Of a DNA stretch of 64,000 nt, positions 16,746 through 24,776 are shown piece after piece; position 1 is the stretch's first letter; every line of letters begins with the position of its first letter. Location of the stretch: contig JAFRHL010000034.1 of assembly GCA_017433295.1 (NCBI GenBank), positions 1 through 64,000 of the forward strand, written 5' to 3'. The notes beneath the pieces were generated by a model. The model made no database searches, had not been told where the DNA came from, and was given only the letters and a program-made list of their open reading frames with translations. The translations under genes were made by a program, and so were the position numbers. Origin of the DNA: Eubacterium sp. (GTDB taxonomy: Bacteria > Bacillota > Clostridia > Lachnospirales > Lachnospiraceae).

Positions 16746-17315
16746 ATGTTAACATTAGAAAGAGCAACAGAGCTGAATAATACCATGGTTACGGAAGAAG
16801 GTCTTATCCTTCACGCCAGGAACGTCTGTTATGCCATGGGCGCCATGGCCAGGCATTTTGGCGAGGATGAGGAGCACTGGAAGGCTATCGGCATGCTCCA
16901 TGACTATGATTATGAGAAGTACCCGGAGGAACATCTTGCCCATACGGAGGAACCTTTAAGGGAAGCCGGCCTGGAGGAGGAAGAGATCCGGGCTATCCTT
17001 TCCCACGGTTATGGGATATGCACCGATGTGAAGCCGGAGACAAATATGGAAAAAAGCTTGTTTACGGTGGATGAACTGACCGGGATCGTACAGGCCTGCG
17101 CCAGGATGCGTCCCAACGGGATCACCGACCTGGGGGTAAAGAGCTTTATGAAAAAGTTTAAGGATAAAAGATTTGCGGCCAAATGTGACCGGGATCTTAT
17201 CAAAAAAGGCTGCGGGATGCTGGACATGGATGTAAAGGAAGTGGCGGCCATCGTCATCGAAGGCATGAAGGAGCACGCAGAAGAGCTGGGACTGGCGCCG
17301 ACTTCAGAAGGGTAA
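16746..17315 (+). CDS. HD-domain phosphohydrolase-like protein
   Basis: 189 residues. The HD metal-binding pattern is visible: His23, then MLHDYDYEKYP with His52-Asp53, His66, a later SHGYG with His about 86, and Asp in the TVDELTG helix. HD-domain enzymes hydrolyse phosphate esters of nucleotides or act as hydratases. This short subgroup is usually annotated only as 'HDIG domain protein' and the substrate is unknown. GAGGTG lies before the ATG. The next gene follows after 24 bases and is probably co-transcribed. The long folded leader suggests post-initiation control. Confidence 0.75.
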   Translation: MLTLERATELNNTMVTEEGLILHARNVCYAMGAMARHFGEDEEHWKAIGMLHDYDYEKYPEEHLAHTEEPLREAGLEEEEIRAILSHGYGICTDVKPETNMEKSLFTVDELTGIVQACARMRPNGITDLGVKSFMKKFKDKRFAAKCDRDLIKKGCGMLDMDVKEVAAIVIEGMKEHAEELGLAPTSEG

Positions 17316-17339
17316 AGAAGCAATGAAAAGGAGGTAATT

Positions 17340-17618
17340 ATGGATCAGAGTGCAAAAGTATTAACAAAGTATTGTAATGGATGTGCCAACCGTTGTCCAA
17401 TCACTGCCATGCAATGTGCCAAGGGCCTTAAGCTTATGGGACTTCTCAAGGAGGATGATCAGACAGATAATAAGGCCGGGGAGAGTCTGGGGACCCTGCT
17501 GAGGGCATGCAGCAACAAGTTATTTGTCGGCGGAGCGGGAGAATCCTTTTTTGATGTGCTGACGGTAAAAGAAAAGGAGAAGCTCCGGGAATATCTGAGC
17601 AGACTTTCTAATCAGTAA
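17340..17618 (+). CDS. Small cysteine-rich protein, possibly metal- or Fe-S-binding
   Basis: 92 residues starting MDQSAKVLTKYC. The cysteine cluster C12-x2-C15-x3-C19-x6-C26 (YCNGCANRCP) is spaced like a metal or Fe-S site, and one further Cys lies near residue 57. The C-terminal third is a charged helix (VKEKEKLREYLSRL). AAAAGGAGG precedes the ATG with good spacing. It probably shares an operon with the HD-domain gene. I do not recognise the family, and the metal-binding role is inference from Cys spacing. Confidence 0.6.
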   Translation: MDQSAKVLTKYCNGCANRCPITAMQCAKGLKLMGLLKEDDQTDNKAGESLGTLLRACSNKLFVGGAGESFFDVLTVKEKEKLREYLSRLSNQ

Positions 17619-17688
17619 AAATGGCTGGATACCTTCGCTGTATCCGGTCCCGCTGATATAAAATGACTGTTTTGGAAAGGAGATTGCC

Positions 17689-18285
17689 ATGAAGAAAAGA
17701 AACCACCTACTATTAATTATCTTTTTCCTGACTGTTCCCCTGCTTTTATCGGTGCAGACCAATGCAAAGGAACCGGAGATCATGGCGTCTTTAAGGAGTG
17801 ATATTCAGGTATATGGTCCGATTGCCAACTTTCGTCGGTATGGTTCGGATAAATATATGTCAAAGATTGCATATCAGAAGAAATATAAGAGATTTCTGTT
17901 CTATTGCACCTATACAAATGGAAGATCCCAGACCAGTATAAAGATGTATATGCCGGTCTCAAAAAAGAAGGCCAGCTATACAGTTTATTTCAATGAGACT
18001 GTCCGGGCTTCCGGGAAGACAGGAAAGATTTCCGGTAAGGCAATTCTTAAGAGAAAGACCTATAATAATCGGACAACTAACATTAAGTTCTCCCGCAAGA
18101 ACAAAACATCAGCAGCAAAAAAGATTAAAAACGGGGCTTATCAGGGGGCAGCAAACAGTTCGCTGAAAGTAGCTTTCTCGTTGTGGGAGGAAAGTATGGA
18201 AAAAAGAACAACCCTTTGCTTCCCCAATTTCGGCTTTAACAGGATCTATGTTTTTAACAAGTCTTTGTATACATATGAATGGTAA
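17689..18285 (+). CDS. Secreted protein of unknown function
   Basis: 198 residues. The signal peptide is MKKRNHLLLIIFFLTVPLLLSVQTNAK, with probable cleavage after NA near residue 26. The mature part is basic and rich in Tyr, Lys and Ser, with alternating strands (FLFYCTYTNGRSQTSIKMYMP, ASYTVYFNETVRASGKTGKISGKAILKRKTY) that suggest a beta fold. No anchor is seen. AAAGGAG precedes the ATG. It ends at a strong terminator. The family is not recognised. Confidence 0.7.
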   Translation: MKKRNHLLLIIFFLTVPLLLSVQTNAKEPEIMASLRSDIQVYGPIANFRRYGSDKYMSKIAYQKKYKRFLFYCTYTNGRSQTSIKMYMPVSKKKASYTVYFNETVRASGKTGKISGKAILKRKTYNNRTTNIKFSRKNKTSAAKKIKNGAYQGAANSSLKVAFSLWEESMEKRTTLCFPNFGFNRIYVFNKSLYTYEW

Positions 18286-18290
18286 TTACA

Positions 18291-18322
18291 AAAGGGGCAT
18301 CGCAATATGCGACAGCCCCTTT
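18291..18322. terminator. Bidirectional terminator
   Basis: AAAGGGGC (18291-18298) pairs with GCCCCTTT (18315-18322), with an inner TCGCA/TGCGA hairpin. It lies between convergent genes, with A/T runs on both sides. Confidence 0.8.
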
Positions 18323-18327
18323 ACAGT

Positions 18328-19140
18328 TTACTTCAGGATAATATCCCCGTTAATGGATGAAAGCTTCACATTCTGATAGGGCTTTTCGCCCAGAATCCCG
18401 GATATGCAGGAGACATTACCGGGTTTAATCCGTATTTCAAGTCCCTCGATCTCACTGCGGATCTGTCCCCGCTTGCTGACCCCGTCCACCTTGATTCCGG
18501 TGGTCTTTGGAAGGATAAGGCTGGTGACCCCGTTTAAAGTAGTACATTCGATAATATTATTCAGTGCCTCAAAGGAAGCAAAGATGGGGGCGTCTGATGT
18601 GGCAAGCTTTGCGCCGCCATGAATTGATTTGGCGCATATGGTTCCGGAGACGGTGTGGATGTCCACAAAGCCCACAGCCCGCTCTAAAAGGACCGGACTG
18701 ACGGCGGTCACGATGCGGATCCGGGGAGCCTCAACGGATTTGAGGGAAACCGAACCTTCATTTGCCTGGATCTCCAGTCTGTCCAGTGACCAGTCTTCCT
18801 CGGTGCTTACATCGCCGTAGAGGCTGGACAGCTGGAGCTGGCCGTGCCATGAAACCGGAAGAAATACTTCCACAAAAGTATTCTGGTTCACTTCCTCCCT
18901 TCGGCCGTAGCGGATGGTCGTCTTGAAGCGGTTGGCCGCAATTTTGGCATAGTACTCCGTTCCCGACAGACCGTTTATGTACTCCTTTATCACAAGCTGC
19001 TCGTCTTGTGAGGCCTTAAGGAAGATCGATTCCGCCTGGTATCCGATCTGAAGATTTGTAACTGAGCTTATATCAAGGCTGATACTGTTATCAGGCCTGG
19101 TCTGTGTAAACTGTTTTTGTCCCATGTTTGTTATACTCAT
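18328..19140 (-). CDS. DUF4097-like beta-solenoid protein
   Basis: 270 residues from the ATG at 19140, preceded by GGGAGA; an upstream in-frame start 27 codons earlier lacks a ribosome site. The sequence is made of short beta-strand repeats of the DUF4097/adhesin-like type: LQLSSLYGDVSTEEDWSLDRLEIQANEGSVSLKSVEAPRIRIVTAVSPVLLE, then VDIHTVSGTICAKSIHGGAKLATSDAPI. The C-terminus repeats the motif (YQNVKLSSINGDIILK). No signal peptide or membrane segment is visible in this start, so it may be cytoplasmic. Function unknown. Confidence 0.7.
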   Translation of the reverse strand: MSITNMGQKQFTQTRPDNSISLDISSVTNLQIGYQAESIFLKASQDEQLVIKEYINGLSGTEYYAKIAANRFKTTIRYGRREEVNQNTFVEVFLPVSWHGQLQLSSLYGDVSTEEDWSLDRLEIQANEGSVSLKSVEAPRIRIVTAVSPVLLERAVGFVDIHTVSGTICAKSIHGGAKLATSDAPIFASFEALNNIIECTTLNGVTSLILPKTTGIKVDGVSKRGQIRSEIEGLEIRIKPGNVSCISGILGEKPYQNVKLSSINGDIILK

Positions 19141-19345
19141 AGTATTCTCCCGTCTGATTTTGATATCCTTTAACATTATAAGAGAAGAAAGCCCGAATGG
19201 CAAGGAAAGAAAATACCACATTTTAATAATAAAGGATACTTTTTTGGAAGTATTTTTCTATAAAACAGCTGAAAAATATCGTAGAATATGCTAAGATGAT
19301 AATGAATATCCACAATCGGGATATTCTGGAATGAGGAGCATATTT

Positions 19346-20179
19346 ATGAAGAACAGTATCAATTATAAATATGACGAGAGCAAAATAGCCAACCAGCTGC
19401 TTGAGATGATGGGAGCCGGTCTGTTCTCCACGGAAGAAATGAAGAAGACAGAGCGGAAGATCAAGAGGATGCTGTGCTATTACCAATGTGCCCTGATGGA
19501 AACCGAGACAAAGTTCAGGGTATTGAATGAAGAGTTCTCGTTGAGACATGAGCGTAATCCCATCAGCACCATTCAGACCAGGCTGAAGGATCCCAGGAGT
19601 ATTATAGAAAAGATGCGGCGGCGGGGATTTCCCCTGACTCTGGAGTCCATGGAGGAAAATGTATTTGACATTGCCGGAATCAGAGCGGTATGTTCCTTTG
19701 TGGATGACGTTTACTTCGTGGCCAACTGCCTTAGAAACCAGGATGACATCAGGATCCTGCAGATCAAGGATTATATTTCTGATCCCAAGGATAACGGCTA
19801 CAGAAGCCTTCATATGATCATAGAGATCCCTATTTTTCTGGCTGCTGAAAAGAGAGTCATGAAGGTGGAGGTGCAGCTTCGGACCATCGCCATGGAGTTC
19901 TGGGCCAATCTGGATCATAAGATGAGATATAAGAAGAATATTGATCCGGAAGTGGAGAAAAAGATCGAAAATGAATTACTGGAATGTGCTTTATTAAGCG
20001 CCAATCTGGACCAGAGGATGCAGAGGGTCAGGAATATCATCGAGAGTGGATTGATGCCGGCTTCCAGTCAGATTCCGGGCCAGGAGAGCTTTGAGAAGAT
20101 CACTCTGGATACAGATATGAAAGAAGTGGATATTCCGGATGAAGATATTCCGGATGAGGATGATGCTTCCTGGGAATAA
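19346..20179 (+). CDS. Small alarmone (p)ppGpp synthetase, RelQ/YjbM type
   Basis: 277 residues from the ATG at 19346, chosen because GAGGAG lies seven bases before it. It has only the RelA/SpoT synthetase domain, no HD hydrolase and no TGS/ACT region. Motifs: RLKDPRSIIEKMRRRG, VFDIAGIRAVCSFVDDVY, IKDYISDPKDNGYRSLHMII and VEVQLRTIAMEFWANLDHKMRYK (about residues 85-210). These bind ATP and GDP/GTP and transfer pyrophosphate. The C-terminal 50 residues (RMQRVRNIIESGL, then an Asp/Glu-rich tail) probably mediate oligomerisation. It is a single-gene unit. A hydrolase-like partner is encoded at 32874-33446. Confidence 0.9.
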   Translation: MKNSINYKYDESKIANQLLEMMGAGLFSTEEMKKTERKIKRMLCYYQCALMETETKFRVLNEEFSLRHERNPISTIQTRLKDPRSIIEKMRRRGFPLTLESMEENVFDIAGIRAVCSFVDDVYFVANCLRNQDDIRILQIKDYISDPKDNGYRSLHMIIEIPIFLAAEKRVMKVEVQLRTIAMEFWANLDHKMRYKKNIDPEVEKKIENELLECALLSANLDQRMQRVRNIIESGLMPASSQIPGQESFEKITLDTDMKEVDIPDEDIPDEDDASWE

Positions 20180-20221
20180 GAATCCTTATAGAATATAGTC
20201 TGAGGGCCAAAGAGAAACTAA

Positions 20222-20250
20222 TTGAAGTTTTAATAAAATACATTTAAAAT
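20222..20250 (+). promoter_or_regulatory. Promoter of the hypothetical gene at 20280
   Basis: TTGAAG (20222-20227), 17-base spacer, TAAAAT (20245-20250), 29 bases before the ATG. Confidence 0.55.
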
Positions 20251-20279
20251 AAAACAGTAAAAATATAGGAGAGAGAATT

Positions 20280-21194
20280 ATGGGAATCGGATTACTTTTT
20301 TCGTCACTTTTTAAGAAGGAGGAAGACAAGGGCAAAAAGATCAGGGAGCTGGATGTTGAACCCGTTCAGATGAAAAGCAGAACTGAACCCCTTACAGGGG
20401 CTGAATTTGTGGAGCCTGCAAAAAAAGAACAATCGAAGGCTCCGGAAAGTGTACAGCCTGAGGGTTTTGAAAAAGAACAATCAAAGGCTTCTGAAAGAGT
20501 ACGGCCCGAGGGCTTTGAAAAAGGACAGGCCAGGGATCCGGAGAAGGTTGCAGCGGCCGATGAAAAGAAAGCTTATTTTCAGGCAAAGAAGGATCTGTAT
20601 CAATATCTGAACCAGTGGATGAAGGTCCTGTATCAGGCTGACCGGGACGACAGCTGGGAGACAGTGGAGGTCCCGGACAGGATGACAAAAGGAGCGGCCG
20701 AATCGCTGGAACGTATCAAAGAGGAGCTTCCCGCCAACCTTCGCCGGCTGATGGAACCCTTTACAGAAGAGGCAAATATCAATGCCCCCGCCGGGCTTAA
20801 GCAGGCATTTGTTTCCATGCTTCTTCCCTTTTATCCGGCCTATAAGGACCAGTTCGGAGAGTTCCGTTACAATACCTTTTTAAACAGGGACGCCCTGGAA
20901 TTATTCCGCCGGCTGACGGGAAGAAAGTTCCGTCCGGGCTTTAAGAACCGGTATGCCACAGGACAGCCGGCCTTTGAGTGGAAGGGAGAGCAATACAGGA
21001 TTTACGATAAAGAAGGTACCCTGCTTTGCGATGCTGTATTTAAAGACGGTGTCATCTATGACGGTTATGCCGTGGTGGCAGGGGAAGGGCAGGAGGACGG
21101 TGAGTGGACTGTCCTTCGTAAAGGTCATTATAAAGAAGGGATATTCACGGAGGATACTGTGGAGTATCTGTACCGGAAGCCCATTGATATCTGA
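20280..21194 (+). CDS. Hypothetical protein with N-terminal KEQSK repeats
   Basis: 304 residues, cytoplasmic by appearance. Residues 1-90 are charged and low complexity, with three imperfect copies of a unit like EFVEPAKKEQSKAPESVQPEGFEK. Residues 90-210 are helical (AYFQAKKDLYQYLNQWMKVLYQADRDD; NLRRLMEPFTEEANINAP). Residues 220-304 look like a beta module (YRIYDKEGTLLCDAVFKDGVIYDGYAVV). GGAGAGA precedes the ATG. It has its own promoter and may continue into pta. No known family is recognised. Confidence 0.6.
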   Translation: MGIGLLFSSLFKKEEDKGKKIRELDVEPVQMKSRTEPLTGAEFVEPAKKEQSKAPESVQPEGFEKEQSKASERVRPEGFEKGQARDPEKVAAADEKKAYFQAKKDLYQYLNQWMKVLYQADRDDSWETVEVPDRMTKGAAESLERIKEELPANLRRLMEPFTEEANINAPAGLKQAFVSMLLPFYPAYKDQFGEFRYNTFLNRDALELFRRLTGRKFRPGFKNRYATGQPAFEWKGEQYRIYDKEGTLLCDAVFKDGVIYDGYAVVAGEGQEDGEWTVLRKGHYKEGIFTEDTVEYLYRKPIDI

Positions 21195-21253
21195 ACTTTT
21201 CCGGGAAACCGGATGAAATATAATAAACACAACGAGAAATTTTGGAGGGAATC

Positions 21254-22213
21254 ATGCTGGCAAAATTTGAAAAGAAACTCAGAAAAGAGAAAAGAACAAT
21301 TGTTTTTACCGAAGGAAATGATTACAGGATCCAGGAGTCGGCGGAGCGGCTGACAAAAGCACATCTTCTTGATGTCATTCTTCTGGGTAATGAATATGAT
21401 GTAAAATCTTCGGCTGAGAGGTATCACTGTGATATTTCCGCATGTACAATCATCGATCCGATGAATTATGACGAGATTGACGCCATGGTGGAGAAGATGG
21501 TTGAGCTGAGAAAGGGCAAGATGACAGAAGAGCAGGTTCGCAAGGCCTTAGAAGGAGCCAACTATTTCGGAACCATGCTGGTAAAGATGGGTAAGGCCGA
21601 CTGCCTGCTGGGAGGTGCCACCTACTCAACGGCTGATACAGTACGTCCGGCCCTCCAGCTGATCAAGACCAAACCGGGGAACAAGATCGTAAGCTCCAGT
21701 TTCGTTATGATAAAGGGAGACGATATCAAGCTGTTTTCAGACTGTTCTATTAATATTGATCCCAATGAAGAGGAACTGGCAGAGATCGCCGTAGAAAGTG
21801 CAAAAACAGCGGAAGTGTTCGGCCTTGACCCCAGAGTGGCCATGCTGTCCTACTCCACCTACGGATCCGGAAAGGGAGACAGCGTGACAAAGATGGCCAA
21901 TGCCACTGCCAGGGCCAAGGAACTGGCTCCGTTCCTGAAGATTGATGGAGAACTCCAGTTTGATGCGGCAGTATCCGATGCCGTAGCCAAAATCAAGTGT
22001 CCCAAATCCCAGGTGGCAGGTAAGGCCAACGTATTTGTATTCCCGGACATCAATGCCGGTAATATCGGATATAAGATCGCGGCCCGTCTGGGCGGCTATG
22101 AAGCCATCGGCCCCATCCTTCAGGGGATGAACGCACCCATCAATGATTTAAGCCGTGGCTGCGTTGCCGGGGAAGTATATAAGATGGCAATCATTACTGC
22201 AGCTTTAAGCTGA
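21254..22213 (+). CDS. pta: Phosphate acetyltransferase
   Basis: 319 residues, typical of the short Pta form. It interconverts acetyl-CoA and acetyl phosphate. The N-terminus KLRKEKRTIVFTEGNDYRIQESAERL, the mid block GGATYSTADTVRPALQLIKTKPG and the C-terminal FPDINAGNIGYKIAARLGGYEAIGPILQGMNAPINDLSRGC are diagnostic. The ATG at 21254 is preceded by GGAGGG. An in-frame TTG 12 bases upstream overlaps that site and is rejected. Acetate kinase is not adjacent, unlike in many clostridia. Confidence 0.95.
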   Translation: MLAKFEKKLRKEKRTIVFTEGNDYRIQESAERLTKAHLLDVILLGNEYDVKSSAERYHCDISACTIIDPMNYDEIDAMVEKMVELRKGKMTEEQVRKALEGANYFGTMLVKMGKADCLLGGATYSTADTVRPALQLIKTKPGNKIVSSSFVMIKGDDIKLFSDCSINIDPNEEELAEIAVESAKTAEVFGLDPRVAMLSYSTYGSGKGDSVTKMANATARAKELAPFLKIDGELQFDAAVSDAVAKIKCPKSQVAGKANVFVFPDINAGNIGYKIAARLGGYEAIGPILQGMNAPINDLSRGCVAGEVYKMAIITAALS

Positions 22214-22356
22214 TGGCGGCAAAGTCCGGCAGGGCTGATGCCAAGCCCGGCGAGGGGTCGTTCCTGCGATCCTGTTGAAGGCCGGAATCAACGGAACAGT
22301 TCTGTTTTCAGATCACAGTTCCGATTGAAATCATAAGAAAGAGAAGGTGAAGAAAA

Positions 22357-22908
22357 ATGTCAAAAAAAGTATTGGTGATCACAGGCAGCTTCCGTAAGGA
22401 AGGAAACACCAACAGCCTGGCCAAGGCCTTTGTGGCCGGAGCCCTGGCAGCTGGTCATGAGGTGGAGGTATTTGACGCCTGTCAGGTGAACATGGACGGA
22501 TGTCACGGTGACGGCTCCTGCCACCAGCGGGGGCGGTGTGGACTGAAGGATGACGGACAGAAGATGTTTGATCTGATGTGCTGGGCAGACACCCTGGTCC
22601 TGGTTTCTCCGGTCTACTGGGGAGGTTTTACATCCTACATAAAGAAGGCCATTGACCGCTTTTATCCCTTCTTTGGTGAGAAGGCAAGACAGAAATGTAC
22701 CATAAAGGAAACCGTCCTGATCGCCGCGGCCATGTCGCCGGATCAAAGTGCCTTTGATGCCATGAGAATGGAATTTGATCAGATTAATGCCGTTCTGGGC
22801 TTTGAAAAGAAGGCCGAGCTCCTGGCTCCGGGCCTTGGCAAACCGGATGAGGCCGGAAAGGATGAGGCCCTTCTCTTTAAGGCAGCCATGCTGGGGTCCA
22901 ACCTCTGA
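22357..22908 (+). CDS. Flavodoxin-fold NADPH-dependent FMN reductase / iron-sulfur flavoprotein-like
   Basis: 183 residues. The first strand and phosphate loop are VLVITGSFRKEGNTNSLAKAF (FMN phosphate site S-x-R-x-x-x-T-x). Next come the Cys-containing insert CHGDGSCHQRGRCGLKDDGQ and the isoalloxazine loop LVSPVYWGGFTSYIKKAIDRFYPFF. The Cys insert resembles that of iron-sulfur flavoproteins, but the spacing (C49, C55, C60) is not the full canonical set. It is therefore probably a general flavin or quinone reductase. AGAAGGTGA precedes the ATG. It is transcribed with or after pta and ends at a strong terminator. Confidence 0.8.
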   Translation: MSKKVLVITGSFRKEGNTNSLAKAFVAGALAAGHEVEVFDACQVNMDGCHGDGSCHQRGRCGLKDDGQKMFDLMCWADTLVLVSPVYWGGFTSYIKKAIDRFYPFFGEKARQKCTIKETVLIAAAMSPDQSAFDAMRMEFDQINAVLGFEKKAELLAPGLGKPDEAGKDEALLFKAAMLGSNL

Positions 22909-22932
22909 TGAGCAGATTAATCTAAAGAAAAT

Positions 22933-22977
22933 AAAAAATGGCCGGAAGGGCTTATTCAGCCCATCCAGCCATTTTTT
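22933..22977. terminator. Bidirectional terminator
   Basis: AAAAAATGGC (22933-22942) with GCCATTTTTT (22968-22977), with partial inner pairing. It serves the FMN reductase gene and overlaps the 3' end of the convergent CYTH gene. Confidence 0.8.
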
Positions 22978-23519
22978 CTCTGCAGCATGTACAGATATGA
23001 ATACCGGGTTGTTTCTGACAGACTATAACCGAGGCCATCCAATATGGTCTCGAATTTTTTTAAAGCCGCCGGCCGGGAATCCTCGTTCTCAGCCAGGATC
23101 TCAAGCTCAAGAAATGAACCCAGCTTTTCCACCTGGTCCACACAGGCATGTACGTCCTTAAACTGGTAATACTGACGCAGCTTATTTACCGGGGTCAGTT
23201 CTCTGTATCCGAGGGCAATAAATATATTTCTGCCGATATCCGGGTCCTCTATTCCTGTTTCCAGTTCCTTTCTTGTCATGGAGACAGAATCTATTTTTGG
23301 TCCTTTATAAGTAATGGCGTAAGAACACGTTCCACGGGTCAGATTCTCACTGCTGCGGATTCTCAGGGCTTCATCTCTCACCATAAAATCATGAAAATCA
23401 CTGGTAAAATAAATATCCGATTCTCTGATCAGGTCAAGAGGAGAAAAACCCATCTCCCGGAGAGCTTTTTCCGTGGTGGAGCGGCGATATATGGGTAATT
23501 TTACTTCTACCTCTATCAT
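22956..23519 (-). CDS. CYTH-domain protein (class IV adenylate cyclase-like)
   Basis: 187 residues. The N-terminal MIEVEVKLPI is the ExExK signature of the CYTH/triphosphate-tunnel superfamily. Later tunnel residues appear in ALRIRSSE, YAITYKGPKID, RKELETGIED and FLELEILAENE. The family uses divalent metal to act on triphosphates. Members close to CyaB are called class IV adenylate cyclases, though many are thiamine triphosphatases or inorganic triphosphatases, so the substrate is open. It is a single-gene unit and its end overlaps the shared terminator. Confidence 0.85.
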   Translation of the reverse strand: MIEVEVKLPIYRRSTTEKALREMGFSPLDLIRESDIYFTSDFHDFMVRDEALRIRSSENLTRGTCSYAITYKGPKIDSVSMTRKELETGIEDPDIGRNIFIALGYRELTPVNKLRQYYQFKDVHACVDQVEKLGSFLELEILAENEDSRPAALKKFETILDGLGYSLSETTRYSYLYMLQRKNGWMG

Positions 23520-23744
23520 ATGTATGAACTCCTTTCTCGCTCAGACATGGGATATATACCTTTTTTAAGTATACCACAGTTTTTTATCTTTTCCTGATAA
23601 AAAGACGATTATATATTACAAAAAAATGGCCTTTTTATCCCTGATATGATATTATTTTATATCCGATTTTTACATTTTGTGGTAGAATAGAAACAGCCGG
23701 GAGTCCGGGATTTAATACCGAGGGGATAATGTCGGGAGGATACC

Positions 23745-24698
23745 ATGAAACAAAGGAAGCTTAACAGATTTTTTATTTATCTTTTCTTTCTGCTTATCAT
23801 TGCTGCCAGTGCAGGGACGATAGTGTGTGATTTTAAAGAGATTAAATATTCAAATTATGTTCTGCCGGGAGTCACTATTCTGATCGCCCTGCTGGCCATG
23901 CGGTTTTTCAGCATAGACGGCGGTCATTATAAGCGGAAGATGAACAAGGCCAGAGAAAAGAACAGGATGCTCTTTGCCATGATACCGGAGCTGTTTACCG
24001 AGGAGCATCCGGACGAATTCAAGATGCAGGTGGACGGTGATTCAGATGGAGAGTTCGGTATCGAAAAGGGAAAGATAAAGAAGAATGCTTTTATTTCCCA
24101 TATCCATCCGGCCCATCTTGAGCAGTATAACAAGGCCTACCGGCAGATGCTGGCCGGGGCCGCCATGACCACAGCCAATATCCAGTGGCTCAATGCCCGG
24201 GATGAATATATCTGGTGCGATTATCATATGACGGCAGCCTACAATGATGAGGGTCAGATCGAGAGGATCATCGGAGTCCTGGTCAGCGTAGACCGCAAGA
24301 TCAGTTCTGACCGGAAGAGTGAGCAGATCATCCAGAGTGTGAAGAATGTCTATTCCAGGATGATCTATCTGGACCTGGTCAGCGATCAGTATGAATATCT
24401 TCTGAGCGACGATCTGGTATATTATAATTACGACAAGACCGGTTCTTTTAAGTCTATCAATGCGGATTATATCAGACGCTATGTGAAAGAGGAGTATCGT
24501 CCCAGACTGAGGGAACTTCTTGACCCGGACTATATCTGCAGCCACCTGGATGCAGATCATGCCAGTTACCTGTATGAGTACAGGAAGGATACTGAGGAAG
24601 AACAGTGGGAAGTGATTGAAGTGATCCTGATCTGCATGGAGGATGACAGGGCATCCCAGGTACTCATCACGGTCAGGGACAAAATGGAGTCCCAATGA
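23745..24698 (+). CDS. Membrane-anchored PAS-like protein
   Basis: 317 residues. Two N-terminal membrane helices (FFIYLFFLLIIAASAGTIVCDF and YVLPGVTILIALLAMRFF) are followed by a cytoplasmic coiled linker. A PAS-fold-like part follows (FISHIHPAHLEQYNKAYRQMLAG, then IQWLNARDEYIWCDYHMTAAYNDEGQIERIIGVLVSVD). A second, similar half follows from about residue 190 (MIYLDLVSDQYEYLLSDD). No GGDEF, EAL or kinase domain follows, so the sensor has no visible output. GGGAGGA precedes the ATG. The function may be sensing through partners, which is inference. Confidence 0.65.
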   Translation: MKQRKLNRFFIYLFFLLIIAASAGTIVCDFKEIKYSNYVLPGVTILIALLAMRFFSIDGGHYKRKMNKAREKNRMLFAMIPELFTEEHPDEFKMQVDGDSDGEFGIEKGKIKKNAFISHIHPAHLEQYNKAYRQMLAGAAMTTANIQWLNARDEYIWCDYHMTAAYNDEGQIERIIGVLVSVDRKISSDRKSEQIIQSVKNVYSRMIYLDLVSDQYEYLLSDDLVYYNYDKTGSFKSINADYIRRYVKEEYRPRLRELLDPDYICSHLDADHASYLYEYRKDTEEEQWEVIEVILICMEDDRASQVLITVRDKMESQ

Positions 24699-24709
24699 TT
24701 TTTCCACCG

Positions 24710-24739
24710 TTGACCAGACACGGGTGTTCATTGTATACT
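24710..24739 (+). promoter_or_regulatory. Promoter of the purO-purH operon
   Basis: TTGACC (24710-24715), 18-base spacer, TATACT (24734-24739). A palindrome begins at the last base of the -10 box. Confidence 0.7.
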
Positions 24740-24752
24740 TGGTGTACACCAA
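24739..24752. promoter_or_regulatory. Perfect 14-bp palindrome at the transcription start, probable operator
   Basis: TTGGTGTACACCAA is a perfect inverted repeat covering the predicted +1 of the purine operon. It is not a PurBox of the Bacillus PurR type. A repressor dimer bound here would block transcription. The regulator is unknown. Confidence 0.55.
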
Positions 24753-24776
24753 AGCAAATATTCAGGAGGATTATGT

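Noticed and set aside
21242-21253. TTG start four codons upstream of the pta ATG
   Set aside because: It overlaps the GGAGGG ribosome site, which serves the ATG at 21254.
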